Positions 47,235 to 56,946 of a stretch of DNA of 64,000 nucleotides are shown here, piece by piece. The notes below the pieces were generated by a model, which did no database searches, had not been told where the DNA came from, and saw only the letters and a list, made by a program, of their open reading frames with translations. Positions within the stretch are counted from its first letter, which is position 1; every line of letters starts with the position of its first letter. The position numbers and the translations under genes were made by a program. The DNA is from Clostridium thermarum (GTDB lineage: Bacteria; Bacillota; Clostridia; Clostridiales; Clostridiaceae), in assembly GCF_006351925.1 (NCBI RefSeq), contig NZ_CP040924.1:2720001-2784000 (forward strand), in the 5' to 3' direction.

Positions 47235-48083
47235 CTATTTTACTGCTCCTGCCATTACACCTTTGATAATATATCTCTGTGAGAATAGATAGAAAATAAT
47301 TATTGGTATAATAGTGAGAACAAGTCCTGCCATTGCTAAATTCCACTGTATGGTAAACTCCCCGAAGAAGTAGAATGTTGATAGTGGAATTGTCCTTAGA
47401 CTTGGGCTTCTCAGCACCAAGGAAGGCAGTAAATAGTCGTTCCATATCCAAATTACATTTAAAATAGCTACAGTCACCGTTATTGGCTTTAATGTAGGAA
47501 ATACTATCCTCCAAAATACTTGAAACTTATTACAGCCATCAATTTGTGCTGCCTCTTCCAGTGATAGGGGGACACTCTTTACAAAGCCATGATATAAAAA
47601 TACGGATAGGCTGCTGCCAAAGCCAATGTACATAAAGATAAGGCCGTAAAAGGTATCTATCATGGCAAAATTGATAGCTTTTATCTGCCATTTGCTCATA
47701 TACTGCATCAATGGTATCATAACTGCCTGGAAGGGTATAAGCATGGTGGCAACAAACAAATAAAGTACAAAATTAGCAAGCTTTGACTTGCTTCGTGCCA
47801 AAGCCCACGCAGTCATAGAAGAAAAAACTATTATTAAAAGAATACTGATTACCGAAACTAGTAATGAGTTCCCAAAGGCCTTAAAGAACTTCATTTTTTC
47901 TATGGCAGTAGCATAGAAGGAAAAATTCAAGGCTTTTGGCAGTCCCATAGTATCTGTAAATATCTCTGCTCGTCCTTTAAAAGAACTTACAAGCATTATA
48001 TACATAGGAAACAAAGTTAGCGCAGCAGCAAGCCAGCCTAATATTGCCAAGATATGTTTTGACTTTATCTTTGCTTTCATCAC
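47235..48083 (-). CDS. CUT1-type sugar ABC permease (MalG-like)
   Basis: 282 residues, six TM helices, EAA loop EEAAQIDGCNKFQVFWRIVFP, C-terminal YIIKGVMAGAVK. It overlaps the upstream permease by 4 bp and lies 19 bp before GH65, so one operon. Confidence 0.93.
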   Translation of the reverse strand: MMKAKIKSKHILAILGWLAAALTLFPMYIMLVSSFKGRAEIFTDTMGLPKALNFSFYATAIEKMKFFKAFGNSLLVSVISILLIIVFSSMTAWALARSKSKLANFVLYLFVATMLIPFQAVMIPLMQYMSKWQIKAINFAMIDTFYGLIFMYIGFGSSLSVFLYHGFVKSVPLSLEEAAQIDGCNKFQVFWRIVFPTLKPITVTVAILNVIWIWNDYLLPSLVLRSPSLRTIPLSTFYFFGEFTIQWNLAMAGLVLTIIPIIIFYLFSQRYIIKGVMAGAVK

Positions 48084-48958
48084 ATTTCAACCTCTCTTTT
48101 CTTAGTAGTATAGACTTGTATTACAGTGATTACCATGATAACCAAGAAAAAGATAATTGCTTTTGCCTGTGCCTGTGCAAACTTATTATAACTAAAGGCT
48201 GTACTATAGATATTCATAGTTATTAGTTCTGTGGTTCCATAGGGTCCACCATTGGTTAAGGATAAGTTAGTATCATACTGTTTAAAGGAGCTAGAAAGAG
48301 TAACAAAAAGACTGATTGTGAAAGCCGGAGCTATCAGTGGCAATGTGATTCTTGTAAACTTTGTCCAAGCATTTGCCCCATCAATATTTGCAGCTTCCAT
48401 TATCTCCTCAGATATACTCTCTATAGAGGCAATATATATGACCATAACATAACCTGCCATTTGCCATACACCGACTATTACCATGGCCCAAAAGGCGGTT
48501 ACAGGTTTATCCAGCCAATCAAAAAAAATCTTTGAAGTATGAGTTACTTCACCAAGCTGTTCAAAAAACTTTGTAAATATAAATTGCCAAATAAATCCCA
48601 GGATAAGTCCTCCAATGAGGTTTGGTAAGAAGTAAACACCCCTCAATATATTTCTGCTCTTTAACTTTGAGGTTACTAAAAGCGCAAGAGCTAGTCCTAC
48701 AATATTAACTAGTATAACCATAGCTATAGTGTATAAAATAGTTCGACCAAATGCGGGACCAAATTTACCATCTTCAAAAGCTGCTATATAGTTTTTTAGT
48801 CCAACAAATGAGGAACCTTTAAATTCAAAACCATCCCAATCTGTAAAGGAATAGACTACTCCCATAATAAAAGGAATGATTATCACATTTGTAAAAATCA
48901 GCAGCGACGGAACAACAAACAATGCTGTTGTTAGCTTGCTCTTGAATGTTTTATTCAT
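48080..48958 (-). CDS. CUT1-type sugar ABC permease (MalF-like)
   Basis: 292 residues, six TM helices, EAA loop MEAANIDGANAWTKFTRITLP. Partner of the MalG-like protein. It is preceded by a 14-bp hairpin after the binding-protein gene. Confidence 0.93.
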   Translation of the reverse strand: MNKTFKSKLTTALFVVPSLLIFTNVIIIPFIMGVVYSFTDWDGFEFKGSSFVGLKNYIAAFEDGKFGPAFGRTILYTIAMVILVNIVGLALALLVTSKLKSRNILRGVYFLPNLIGGLILGFIWQFIFTKFFEQLGEVTHTSKIFFDWLDKPVTAFWAMVIVGVWQMAGYVMVIYIASIESISEEIMEAANIDGANAWTKFTRITLPLIAPAFTISLFVTLSSSFKQYDTNLSLTNGGPYGTTELITMNIYSTAFSYNKFAQAQAKAIIFFLVIMVITVIQVYTTKKREVEM

Positions 48959-49007
48959 TCTTGCACCCCCATTTCTATTTTCTAGACCCTTTTTATATAA
49001 TCTTTTT

Positions 49008-49040
49008 AGATTAAAAGCCTCTTTCCGAGGCTTTTAATCT
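49008..49040 (-). promoter_or_regulatory. 14-bp perfect hairpin between binding-protein and permease genes
   Basis: Arms 49008-49021 and 49027-49040 are perfectly complementary with a 5-base loop, directly after the binding-protein stop. A T-run follows on the minus strand (TCTAAAAAGATTATATAAAA context is mixed), so partial termination or mRNA protection is likely. Confidence 0.75.
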
Positions 49041-49052
49041 AAATATATTTAA

Positions 49053-50365
49053 CTATTGTTTTGCAGCGTTAACCCATACTTGGTTAATTTCATCTAACAA
49101 CTTATCTGTATTTATTTGATCAGCATAGAATTTTTCCATTGCACTTGAACAATCCTTATCTACACCGGCAGGGAACAGATTGAAAGTCCAACCAACAGTC
49201 TTACCAGCTGTAGCATATCTTGAAACTTCCTGTGCAAGAGGATTTAGATTGCTTACGTCGAAGCCTTCGTATGGAGGTATAAGCTTAAACTGTTCAGTGT
49301 AGTGAGTCTGGCCAGCTTTTTCAGTAAACAACCAGTCAAGGAACTTAGCTGCTCCATCCTGCTGTTCTTTAGTCGCATACTTGTTTATACGGAAGAAGTT
49401 TGTATTACCTACTGCTATACCATCATTACCGTTTGTAGGCATTGGTAACATTCCATATTCAAAATCAACTTCATATTCATCGATAATACCTTGTGCCCAG
49501 TTACCTTGGTGAATCATGGCGAAAGCACCAGTAGCAAAGCCTGCAACCTGTTCGTCATAGGTGCTCTTAGCACGGTTAGTGTATTTCTTTAACATTTCTA
49601 ATTCTTCTACATATTTCTTAACTTCAGGAACATCCTTTAATTTTAGTTCACCACTTATAACCTTTGGAATAACTTCCTTATAGTTGCTCATAGTTGCAAA
49701 AGGCCAGTTAATTGGATGCATAAACTGGAAGTAGGTTTCTTTAGCAAAAGCTATAGGTGCCTTTACGCCATCAAGTTTAGAAAGTTTTTCAGCAGCAGAG
49801 CTAAGTCCTCCATAGTCTTTATGTCTTCAGCTTTTACTCCAGCCTTATCAAATAAGCTCTTGTTATAAATCAATCCAAAACCTTCTAGGGCTACAGGCAG
49901 TCCGTATAGCTTGCCATTTTTCATTGCATCATCGCCTTGTCCTTTAGCTATTACTGATGCTGACTTCAAAGAATCTAACGGTGCCATGTAGTTAAAGAAT
50001 TTTTCAAATTCACTGCCGCTGCCACAGGTGAAGATTACAGGAGCAGTTTCAGGGCTTGATGCAAACTGTGACTGCAGGGTAGTTACAAGATTGTCACCGG
50101 CTGATCCCAAAATCTGAACTTCAACATCACTTTGAGTACTGTTGAAATCTTTCGCAGCAGCTTCAAGCTGTTCTTGGATTTCAACCTTATTCTGAATTAC
50201 TGTAACTATAGCCTTCTCCTTTTTCTCCGGTGCAGGACTAGTTGTAGTAGTTTCAGTATTACCGGTATTTCCGGTGGTGGTAGTGTCCCCACTCTTGGAA
50301 GAGCATCCAGCAATCGTTGTCAAAGCTAACGCCAAAGCCACAATAAAGCCTAGAGTTTTTTTCAT
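49053..50365 (-). pseudogene. CUT1 sugar-binding lipoprotein of the GH65 operon, frameshifted
   Basis: MalE-like lipoprotein with signal LTTIAGCSSK (Cys about 21). The first frame (50365-49763) ends after KTMEDLALLLKNF; the next frame carries SAAEKLSKLDG and the rest (WPFATMSNYKEVIP, FATGAFAMIHQGNWAQGI) to the stop at 49053. One missing base near 49798-49802 explains it; adding it would give about 437 residues. The second half alone has no ribosome binding site or signal. Either a true loss of the importer's ligand-binding part or a sequence error. Its position before the permeases and GH65 gives its role. Confidence 0.88.
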
Positions 50366-50507
50366 AATAATATTCCCCCTACTTTTTTATTACATTTACA
50401 CTATGTAAACGGTATATTGACATTATACACCGCTTCGCGGTACAATTTTTATACAATATTAATACTTTTTACACTTTATTAAGGTTACTTTTTAGGAGGT
50501 GATAGGT

Positions 50508-51257
50508 TTGGATAATATTTATAAAAAGCTAGAAGAAACACTGGCTAAAAATAAATATACTTCGTATGTACACCCACCATATGAGTTGGAGAGAAAGTTG
50601 GTTATTGCCATTCAAGAGATGGACTATGAAAAAAGTCTCAGTATACTAAAGGAAATTAATTCTCTTGAAAGAGCACAGCTCTCAAAACGGCCACTGCTTT
50701 CATTAAAATACTCCCTCATAGGTTCTTGTACCCTCTTTGCCCGAGCCGTAATAGAAGTTGGCTTAGATGCAGAAACCTCCTTTATGTTAAGTGATTACTA
50801 TATTAATAAAATTGATGAAGCAGCCACCTTTGATGATGTACAAGCTCTAGAATATTTAATGTTAGGCGACTTTATAAAGGTTTTACGAAAAAATAAAGAA
50901 TTCACATATAACTCTTTGATTAACAGGGTTATTTCCTATATACGAAAGAATATAGAAGAAAACTTTACCCTTCAGGATATTTCCTCTTACGTTGGTGTTC
51001 ATCCAAACTATCTTTCTGCCGCTTTTAAAAAGGAAGTTGGCAAAACCCTATCGGAATATATTAATGAGCATAAAATAGCATCCATAAAATTATATATTAA
51101 GCATACTAATCTCAGCATAAGCGAAATTAGCTATACCTTTAACTTCAGTCATGTAACCTACTTTTCTCGTTTTTTCAAAAAACATACCGGAATGACGCCA
51201 ATGGACTATAGGAAGTTAAATTCTAATATGAATTCTTTAATTGAACATACTGTCTAA
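50508..51257 (+). CDS. AraC-family regulator, divergent from the GH65 transport operon
   Basis: 249 residues from the TTG at 50508, which has AGGAGG eight bases upstream; a GTG at 50499 overlaps that site. The N-terminal 140 residues are helical and not recognised, apart from a similarity to the central part of YesN-like regulators. The C-terminal double HTH (about 145-245) reads FTLQDISSYVGVHPNYLSAAFKK and LSISEISYTFNFSHVTYFSRFFKK, then GMTPMDYRK. It likely activates the divergent sugar-uptake operon. Confidence 0.9.
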   Translation: MDNIYKKLEETLAKNKYTSYVHPPYELERKLVIAIQEMDYEKSLSILKEINSLERAQLSKRPLLSLKYSLIGSCTLFARAVIEVGLDAETSFMLSDYYINKIDEAATFDDVQALEYLMLGDFIKVLRKNKEFTYNSLINRVISYIRKNIEENFTLQDISSYVGVHPNYLSAAFKKEVGKTLSEYINEHKIASIKLYIKHTNLSISEISYTFNFSHVTYFSRFFKKHTGMTPMDYRKLNSNMNSLIEHTV

Positions 51258-51268
51258 TGATATAATAA

Positions 51269-51293
51269 GTCCCGGCTTACTTTACACCGGGAC
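51269..51293 (+). terminator. Rho-independent terminator
   Basis: GTCCCGG (51269-51275) and CCGGGAC (51287-51293) followed by CTTTTT. It ends the AraC gene. Confidence 0.88.
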
Positions 51294-51554
51294 CTTTTTG
51301 ATGGTGAAAAGCTTATAAAAGTTGTTTCTTCTTCTTCTGCTGCTGCTACTGCTATATATGTAGACAATAGTCAATTGGTATACCCTCATTTTTACATATT
51401 TCAAATAAAGATACAACTGATTTCTTTTTTCTCAGGCGTTTTCCTGACCAATTATTTAAAATATGTAAAGCCATTGATATCTCAAACATTTTTTATGGTA
51501 AAATACACTTATAGGGTTAATAATCAGATTATATTATTTTACATGGAGGAAATC

Positions 51555-53066
51555 ATGAGAATCGGTACTTCTAAAATTACTGCTGATGTTGATAAGGCAT
51601 GCGTAGAAAGTCTTGGTATACCATTGATGGTCCTTATGGAAAATGCAGCATTGAATGTGTTTAAGCATCTTGAAACTAATAAATTTTCAAGCTATGTGGT
51701 GATATGCGGCACCGGAAATAACGGAGGAGATGGCTTGGCTGTAGCAAGGCATCTTTATGTATCCGGTAAAAAGGTAGAAGTATTTGTAGTAACCGGCAGC
51801 AGCGGGCGCAGTAGTGAATGCTTCAAGGCTAATTATAATATACTGAGAAACATGGGTCTAGCAATTATTGATATTACCGATTATACTGCTCTGAAAAAGC
51901 TTAAAACTTCACTATCAGAGGCAGAAGTAACAGTTGATGCTATATTTGGCACAGGTCTAAATAAAGAAGTCCAAGGGATATATAAAGAAGTTATAGAAGT
52001 AATTAACCAATACAGCAATTTTACGGTTTCCGTTGACATACCTTCCGGTATGAATGGAGATGACGGAAATATCCTGGGCGTTGCTGTTATGGCTGATAAA
52101 ACCATTTGCTTTGAATTTTATAAGAGAGGCTTTTTAAACTATGGCAGCAAAGCCTTCACCGGTGAGATATTGGTAGAATCCATTGGAGTTCCTGATAATA
52201 TTCTTGAACAATTTCACAATGATGAATTTATATTTGAAAAGTCTGATCTTGTCCGCAGTATTAAACCACGAAAGAAGTATGGTCATAAAGGAAATTATGG
52301 AAGAACCCTTATTATAGCTGGCTCTGAGGGCTTTTCCGGAGCAGCCTACCTGGCCGCTCAGGCAGCTGTGAAAACCGGAAGCGGTCTCGTTACACTCTGC
52401 TGCAGTAGTGCGATTCAACACATTCTCAGCAGCAAGCTTTCGGAGGCTATGACATCCCCATATGAGGATAGAACAAGGCTTTTTGAGCTAGTAAATATTA
52501 GTAATGCAGTAGCTATAGGGCCAGGGCTCGGAAATAATGAAATCACTTTGGAGCTTTTGAAACTTATCCTTGAAAATGCAAAATGTACAGTAATAATTGA
52601 TGCAGATGGACTAAATATACTTTCAAAAAATATGAGGCTTTTAAAAGTGACGAAGGCACCAGTTATATTAACGCCTCATCCCGGTGAAATGGCAAGGCTG
52701 ACAGGCCTCTCGGTGGCGGAGATAAATTCTCACAGAAGTGATATAGCCAAGAACTTTGCACTGGAGCACAACATTACAGTTCTGCTTAAAGGATATCAAA
52801 CAATTATTACAAACGGCTATAAGCTTTATGTAAATCCAACCGGTAATAGTGCCATTGCCGGCGGCGGTATGGGGGACTGCCTCACAGGAATTATTGCCTC
52901 CCTTGTTTCTCAAGGATTAACGCCTCTTGAAGCAGCAGCCTGTGGGGCCTACATTCACGGCTATACTGGAGATAGGCTTTCAAATGATATGTACAGTGTA
53001 AATGCATCTGAAGTGCTTACAAAGATACCTTATGTAATGAAAGAACTTATTTCCAATGAAAATTAA
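51555..53066 (+). CDS. nnr: Bifunctional NAD(P)HX epimerase/dehydratase
   Basis: 503 residues from ATG 51555, chosen for GGAGG five bases upstream; the open frame extends 180 bases further with no site. N-terminal YjeF_N epimerase (about 1-215): GTGNNGGDGLAVARHL, AIFGTGL and SVDIPSGMNGD. C-terminal carbohydrate-kinase-like ADP/ATP-dependent dehydratase (about 230-500): GHKGNYGRTLIIAGSEGFSG, AIGPGLG, VIDADGLNIL, TPHPGEMARL and NPTGNSAIAGGGMGDCLTGI. It repairs hydrated NADH/NADPH. Confidence 0.95.
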   Translation: MRIGTSKITADVDKACVESLGIPLMVLMENAALNVFKHLETNKFSSYVVICGTGNNGGDGLAVARHLYVSGKKVEVFVVTGSSGRSSECFKANYNILRNMGLAIIDITDYTALKKLKTSLSEAEVTVDAIFGTGLNKEVQGIYKEVIEVINQYSNFTVSVDIPSGMNGDDGNILGVAVMADKTICFEFYKRGFLNYGSKAFTGEILVESIGVPDNILEQFHNDEFIFEKSDLVRSIKPRKKYGHKGNYGRTLIIAGSEGFSGAAYLAAQAAVKTGSGLVTLCCSSAIQHILSSKLSEAMTSPYEDRTRLFELVNISNAVAIGPGLGNNEITLELLKLILENAKCTVIIDADGLNILSKNMRLLKVTKAPVILTPHPGEMARLTGLSVAEINSHRSDIAKNFALEHNITVLLKGYQTIITNGYKLYVNPTGNSAIAGGGMGDCLTGIIASLVSQGLTPLEAAACGAYIHGYTGDRLSNDMYSVNASEVLTKIPYVMKELISNEN

Positions 53067-53070
53067 AAAA

Positions 53071-53093
53071 TCCAGGGACAGCTTATCCCTGGA
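53071..53093 (+). terminator. Rho-independent terminator
   Basis: TCCAGGGA (53071-53078) and TCCCTGGA (53086-53093), then TTAATTT. It ends nnr and may also act on rpsD from the other side. Confidence 0.8.
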
Positions 53094-53158
53094 TTAATTT
53101 GTATGCTATGTTTACCTAAAAACTGCTAGCAGACCTGTAAAAATAGTTTTAAGGTCTG

Positions 53159-53737
53159 TTAATTCTTTGAATAATATTCTAAAACCTTCGAGAATTTAAC
53201 CTCAACAGGAACTTCCTCAGCTTTTGGTAGTCTGATTAATCTTCCCGAAAAGTTTTCATAGTCTTTCTCTACATAATTTACTGTAGGAACTATGTTCATA
53301 AAATTAGAAGCATAGGCTTCAATTTTTCTGGACTTTTCTCTTAATGATATAACATCATTTAAATCTACTTTATAGGAAGGAATATCAACCTTTTGGCCAT
53401 TTACAAGGATGTGTCCATGATTGACTATCTGTCTTGCCTCTCTTAAGGTTGAGCCAAATCCAAGTCTATAAACCATATTATCCAATCTTCTTTCTAAGCT
53501 CTGGATAAGAAAGTCCTCTGATTTTTCTCTTGATTTTAAAGCTTTAAATACGATTGTTTTAAACTGCTTTTCTAAAACTCCGTAATAAGCCTTTAACTTT
53601 TGCTTCTCTAAAAGCTGCTCTCCGTATTCCGAAAGCTTGTGTTGTTTTACACCTCTTTTTAATGCCTTAGGATGTCCAAAAACATTAACTCCAAGATGTC
53701 TTGCTAATTTAAATCTAGGTCCCATGAACCTTGCCAT
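53159..53737 (-). CDS. rpsD: Ribosomal protein S4, zinc-free stand-alone paralog
   Basis: 192 residues. Small-subunit assembly protein binding 16S rRNA. The S4 N-domain ([19 protein letters not shown]) is followed by the S4 RNA-binding domain at about 85-150 ([32 protein letters not shown]). There is no Cys, so this is the zinc-independent type, slightly shorter than the usual 200-208. It is not with rpsM, rpsK and rpoA, where rpsD is normally found, so it is probably a second copy. The leader at 53738-53898 may allow self-regulation. Confidence 0.92.
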   Translation of the reverse strand: MARFMGPRFKLARHLGVNVFGHPKALKRGVKQHKLSEYGEQLLEKQKLKAYYGVLEKQFKTIVFKALKSREKSEDFLIQSLERRLDNMVYRLGFGSTLREARQIVNHGHILVNGQKVDIPSYKVDLNDVISLREKSRKIEAYASNFMNIVPTVNYVEKDYENFSGRLIRLPKAEEVPVEVKFSKVLEYYSKN

Positions 53738-53898
53738 ATTATTATCCTCCTTGCATTTTCAGTGAGTACCTAATGACCATCAGTCATTAAGCCTACTGCA
53801 TATAATCTGCGGTAATAATTTGGCGCCAGTCAGCCGTATTTATATAATAACATATCCAGCCAGCTTTGTAAATGATAATATTTATCATTTACAAAGCT
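53738..53898 (-). promoter_or_regulatory. Structured leader of the S4 gene, with a 17-bp hairpin
   Basis: A perfect 17-bp hairpin (arms 53862-53878 and 53882-53898, loop of 3) lies upstream, then a smaller one around TTAATGAC/GTCATTA near 53771-53792, ending at GGAGGATAATA before the start. S4 autoregulates through its leader in Firmicutes. I cannot match a specific consensus here. Confidence 0.45.
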
Positions 53899-53928
53899 TA
53901 GATCACTTATGTAAAGGCATAATTATAC

Positions 53929-53962
53929 CGAGCCAATAACCAAATAATCAGGTTTCGGCTCG
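53929..53962 (-). terminator. Terminator of the Opp-type operon
   Basis: CGAGCC (53929-53934) and GGCTCG (53957-53962) with partial inner pairing, just after the last ATPase gene. Confidence 0.55.
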
Positions 53963-53991
53963 ATTAATTAAAATAGTTCTAACTCTCCAAC

Positions 53992-54987
53992 TTATTTATG
54001 TGCATGCCAGCATCTGATAAACTGCCCTTCACTAACTTCTTTTGCATCCGGGAATTCTTTAGCGCATCTTTCCTCAGCAACAGGGCATCGGCTTCTAAAT
54101 GGACATCCTTTGCTTTCCGGTGTCCACATTGTAACTTCAGATTCTTCATCTCTTAATACCGGAAGCTCTATAGGTCCATCTCTTTCCGGGTCTGGAGCAG
54201 CGGCAATAAGCAGCTTTGTATATGGGTGCTGAGGATTAAGTACAACTTTATTTACCTCCCCCCATTCAACCATATGTCCGGCATATAAGACGATAATTCT
54301 ATCAGCAAAATATCTTGCGGTAGCTATATCATGAGTAATATAAATAAAAGACTTCCCCTGTTCTGTCTTTAAATTATTCATTAAGTTCAATATTCCAAGT
54401 CGGATAGACACATCCAACATGGAGGTTGGCTCATCTGCGAAAATTACTTCAGCACCAACTGCCAAAATTCTAGCAAGATATGCCCTTTGTCTTTGACCTC
54501 CAGAAAGTTGGTGAGGATGTTTGCTTCCTTGTTCCTCCGGTGGAACAAGTCCTACCATAGTTAAGTATTCATCCATCTTTTGTTTCATGGTCTTTCTATC
54601 GCTTGGATGATACAACTTAAGAGGCCTCTTCAAATGATAGTAAATATTATGCAAAGGATTGAGAGATGAGAAAGGATCTTGAAAAACCATCTGTGCTTTT
54701 TGACGATATCTTTTTAACTTCTCACCCTTTAAGGTATGGATATTTTCATCTTCAAAGGTCATGGTTCCAGAAGTTGGATTGTAAAATCTCATAGCAACTC
54801 TGCAAATTGTAGATTTCCCACAGCCTGATTCTCCAACAACTGCCAATGCTTCTCCCTTATAGAGATCAAAGGATATATCATTTAAAGCACGCAAGGTTCT
54901 TTTGGGAGCTAAAACTCCCTTTCCACCTACTTTAAAATCCATAACAACATTTTTAACACTAAATATAGGTTGCTTTTCTTCTTTCAT
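53992..54987 (-). CDS. Opp/Dpp-type ABC transporter ATP-binding protein (OppF-like)
   Basis: About 331 residues; ATG 54987 follows GAGGTG, an upstream ATG at 54999 has no site. Walker A GESGCGKST (about 50), Q-loop MVFQDPFSSLNP, signature LSGGQRQRAYLARI, Walker B VIFADEPTSMLD. The C-terminal Opp extension has four Cys (CPFRSRCPVAEERC...C), typical of OppD/F. It energises the two permeases upstream together with the OppD-like ATPase. Confidence 0.93.
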   Translation of the reverse strand: MKEEKQPIFSVKNVVMDFKVGGKGVLAPKRTLRALNDISFDLYKGEALAVVGESGCGKSTICRVAMRFYNPTSGTMTFEDENIHTLKGEKLKRYRQKAQMVFQDPFSSLNPLHNIYYHLKRPLKLYHPSDRKTMKQKMDEYLTMVGLVPPEEQGSKHPHQLSGGQRQRAYLARILAVGAEVIFADEPTSMLDVSIRLGILNLMNNLKTEQGKSFIYITHDIATARYFADRIIVLYAGHMVEWGEVNKVVLNPQHPYTKLLIAAAPDPERDGPIELPVLRDEESEVTMWTPESKGCPFRSRCPVAEERCAKEFPDAKEVSEGQFIRCWHAHK

Positions 54988-55002
54988 ATCACACCTCATA
55001 TT

Positions 55003-55968
55003 CTACACTTCTAATGGATTATGGCAATAGAAGAAGGCATCTTTTTCGCAAGTAATCTCCGGCTCTTTTGTAAAACAGTCCTTACCTGCTCTAAAGCAGC
55101 GTTCTTGAAATCTACAGCCTTTAGGAATACAATTTAAATTTAGTGGTGATCCAGGTATTCCTTCCATATACTTAATTTCACCTTTTAAAGATGGGAAGGA
55201 GTTTTTTAATCCATAGGTGTACGGATGTCTAGGATTATTCAAAATCGTCTTTGCAGGAGCTTGTTCTACTATTTTTCCTGCATACATAATAGCAATCCTA
55301 TCGCAGAACTCCATCATTAGACTTATATCATGTGTAATAAAAAGAATAGAAAATCCAAATTCCTTTTTCAACTCATAAATACGTTTCAATATATCCCTTT
55401 GAACTACAGTGTCAAGTGCAGTAGTAGGCTCGTCCAATATTAGAAGTCTTGGTCTGAGCGCTAAAGCCATTGCTATAACTGCACGCTGTCTCATTCCACC
55501 TGAAAACTGATGAGGATAGTCCTTTAGTCTTTCGGCTGGAATGCCTACAATCGCTAAGAGCTCTTCTGCCTTTTTTCTTGCTTCTTTCTTATTGCTTGTA
55601 ACGCCATGATATCTAAATATTTCATAAAATTGTTTTTCCAATGTTACTACTGGATTGAGGCAGTTCATAGCTGACTGGAATACCATGCTTATTTCCTTCC
55701 ACCTAAACTGCTGCAGCTCTGCTTCCTGCATGGCTAATACATCTTTTCCATCAATATTAATGCTCCCATTGGATATTAATGCAGGAGGCCTATGCAATCT
55801 CATTAGGGAGTATGCTATGGTACTCTTACCACATCCAGATTCGCCTGCCAAACCAAGACTTTCACCTTCAGCAATTGAAAAATCTACATTGTCTACAGCC
55901 CTTACATAGCCTCCATTTCTAGTTACATAGTCAACACAAAGTTTTTCTACTGTAAGTAAATTTCCCAT
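55003..55968 (-). CDS. Opp/Dpp-type ABC transporter ATP-binding protein (OppD-like)
   Basis: 321 residues. Walker A GESGCGKST (about 41), Q-loop MVFQSAMNCLNP, signature FSGGMRQRAVIAMAL, Walker B LLILDEPTTALD, and Cys-rich C-terminal Opp extension (CIPKGCRFQERC). It pairs with the OppF-like protein and ends 15 bp before it. Confidence 0.93.
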   Translation of the reverse strand: MGNLLTVEKLCVDYVTRNGGYVRAVDNVDFSIAEGESLGLAGESGCGKSTIAYSLMRLHRPPALISNGSINIDGKDVLAMQEAELQQFRWKEISMVFQSAMNCLNPVVTLEKQFYEIFRYHGVTSNKKEARKKAEELLAIVGIPAERLKDYPHQFSGGMRQRAVIAMALALRPRLLILDEPTTALDTVVQRDILKRIYELKKEFGFSILFITHDISLMMEFCDRIAIMYAGKIVEQAPAKTILNNPRHPYTYGLKNSFPSLKGEIKYMEGIPGSPLNLNCIPKGCRFQERCFRAGKDCFTKEPEITCEKDAFFYCHNPLEV

Positions 55969-55970
55969 AA

Positions 55971-56924
55971 CTACATACTCTTTCCTTCCTGTATTTTTAT
56001 TTGGTCAGAATTTTTGCCTTTTAGCCTACGCTGCTTTTTTACCACTCTATAATAAGCTCTCATAATTCTTTGAGCTCTAAGTTTTGGATTTGAGATTTCA
56101 TCAATAGAGAAATTTATAAGCGTAAGTCCTGCTCCAAAGAGAACAATTCCGCTAATTGGTCCAAGTAATTCCCACCATATACCCGCGGTCAAGGCTCCTG
56201 ATTTCTGTGCATTGTAAAGCATAGTTCCCCAGGTAACAGACAGCGGATCGCCAAAACCTATAAACTCTAAGGTAGCTTGAGCCATAATAGCATATATTAA
56301 GGTACTTACAAAGGCTGAGCTTATCATGGAAAGCATATTGGGCATAATTTCCACAAACATAATTCTCAGTTTTGACTCACCCAAGGTTTCAGCAGAATAT
56401 ATAAATTCTCTGTTTCGTATACTCATGGTCTGAGCACGGAGCACACGTGCATTCCAAGGCCATGACGTAAATCCTATGATAAGACATATGACCACCGGTG
56501 ATACTCCACCTAGGAGAGAGGTAATTATTAAAAGTAGTACAATGTTTGGAATAACCATTAGTATATTAATGATTGTGGTAATAACGTTGTCGTATACACC
56601 TCCGAAATATCCGGAGCTGATACCAAAGAACAGACCCAAAGCTACAGTAATCGCACCTGCTGCAATTCCAACTGTAATTGACTTTCGTCCACCATATAGG
56701 GTTTGAGCAAAGACATCATTTCCTAAGCGGGTAGTTCCTAATATGTGAGTTGAGGAAGGAGGACTGTGATATTCTCCTACGTATCTGTGTGTAGGATCAT
56801 GAGAGGTAAAGATGCCTGCTCCCAGAGTGAGTACTAGCATTATTATAATCAATAGAGCTCCTATGGTAGTCTTAGGGCTGTTTCTAAAAAAACTTACTAT
56901 TTTACTATTCCTTATTTTTCTCAT
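55971..56924 (-). CDS. Opp/Dpp-type ABC permease (OppC-like)
   Basis: About 317 residues from ATG 56924, with AAGGAGA ten bases upstream; an earlier start would overlap the preceding gene by 17 bp. OppC-type N-terminal TM then HILGTTRLGNDVFAQTLYGGR, six TM helices in total, and permease signature SAETLGESKLRIMFVEIMPN. Confidence 0.92.
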   Translation of the reverse strand: MRKIRNSKIVSFFRNSPKTTIGALLIIIMLVLTLGAGIFTSHDPTHRYVGEYHSPPSSTHILGTTRLGNDVFAQTLYGGRKSITVGIAAGAITVALGLFFGISSGYFGGVYDNVITTIINILMVIPNIVLLLIITSLLGGVSPVVICLIIGFTSWPWNARVLRAQTMSIRNREFIYSAETLGESKLRIMFVEIMPNMLSMISSAFVSTLIYAIMAQATLEFIGFGDPLSVTWGTMLYNAQKSGALTAGIWWELLGPISGIVLFGAGLTLINFSIDEISNPKLRAQRIMRAYYRVVKKQRRLKGKNSDQIKIQEGKSM

Positions 56925-56946
56925 AACTTTCTTAATCTCCTTCCAA

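Noticed and set aside
51320..51352. TTC/TGC triplet tracts before nnr
   Set aside because: Short and imperfect, within the untranslated part before the chosen start; no sign of a repeat element.
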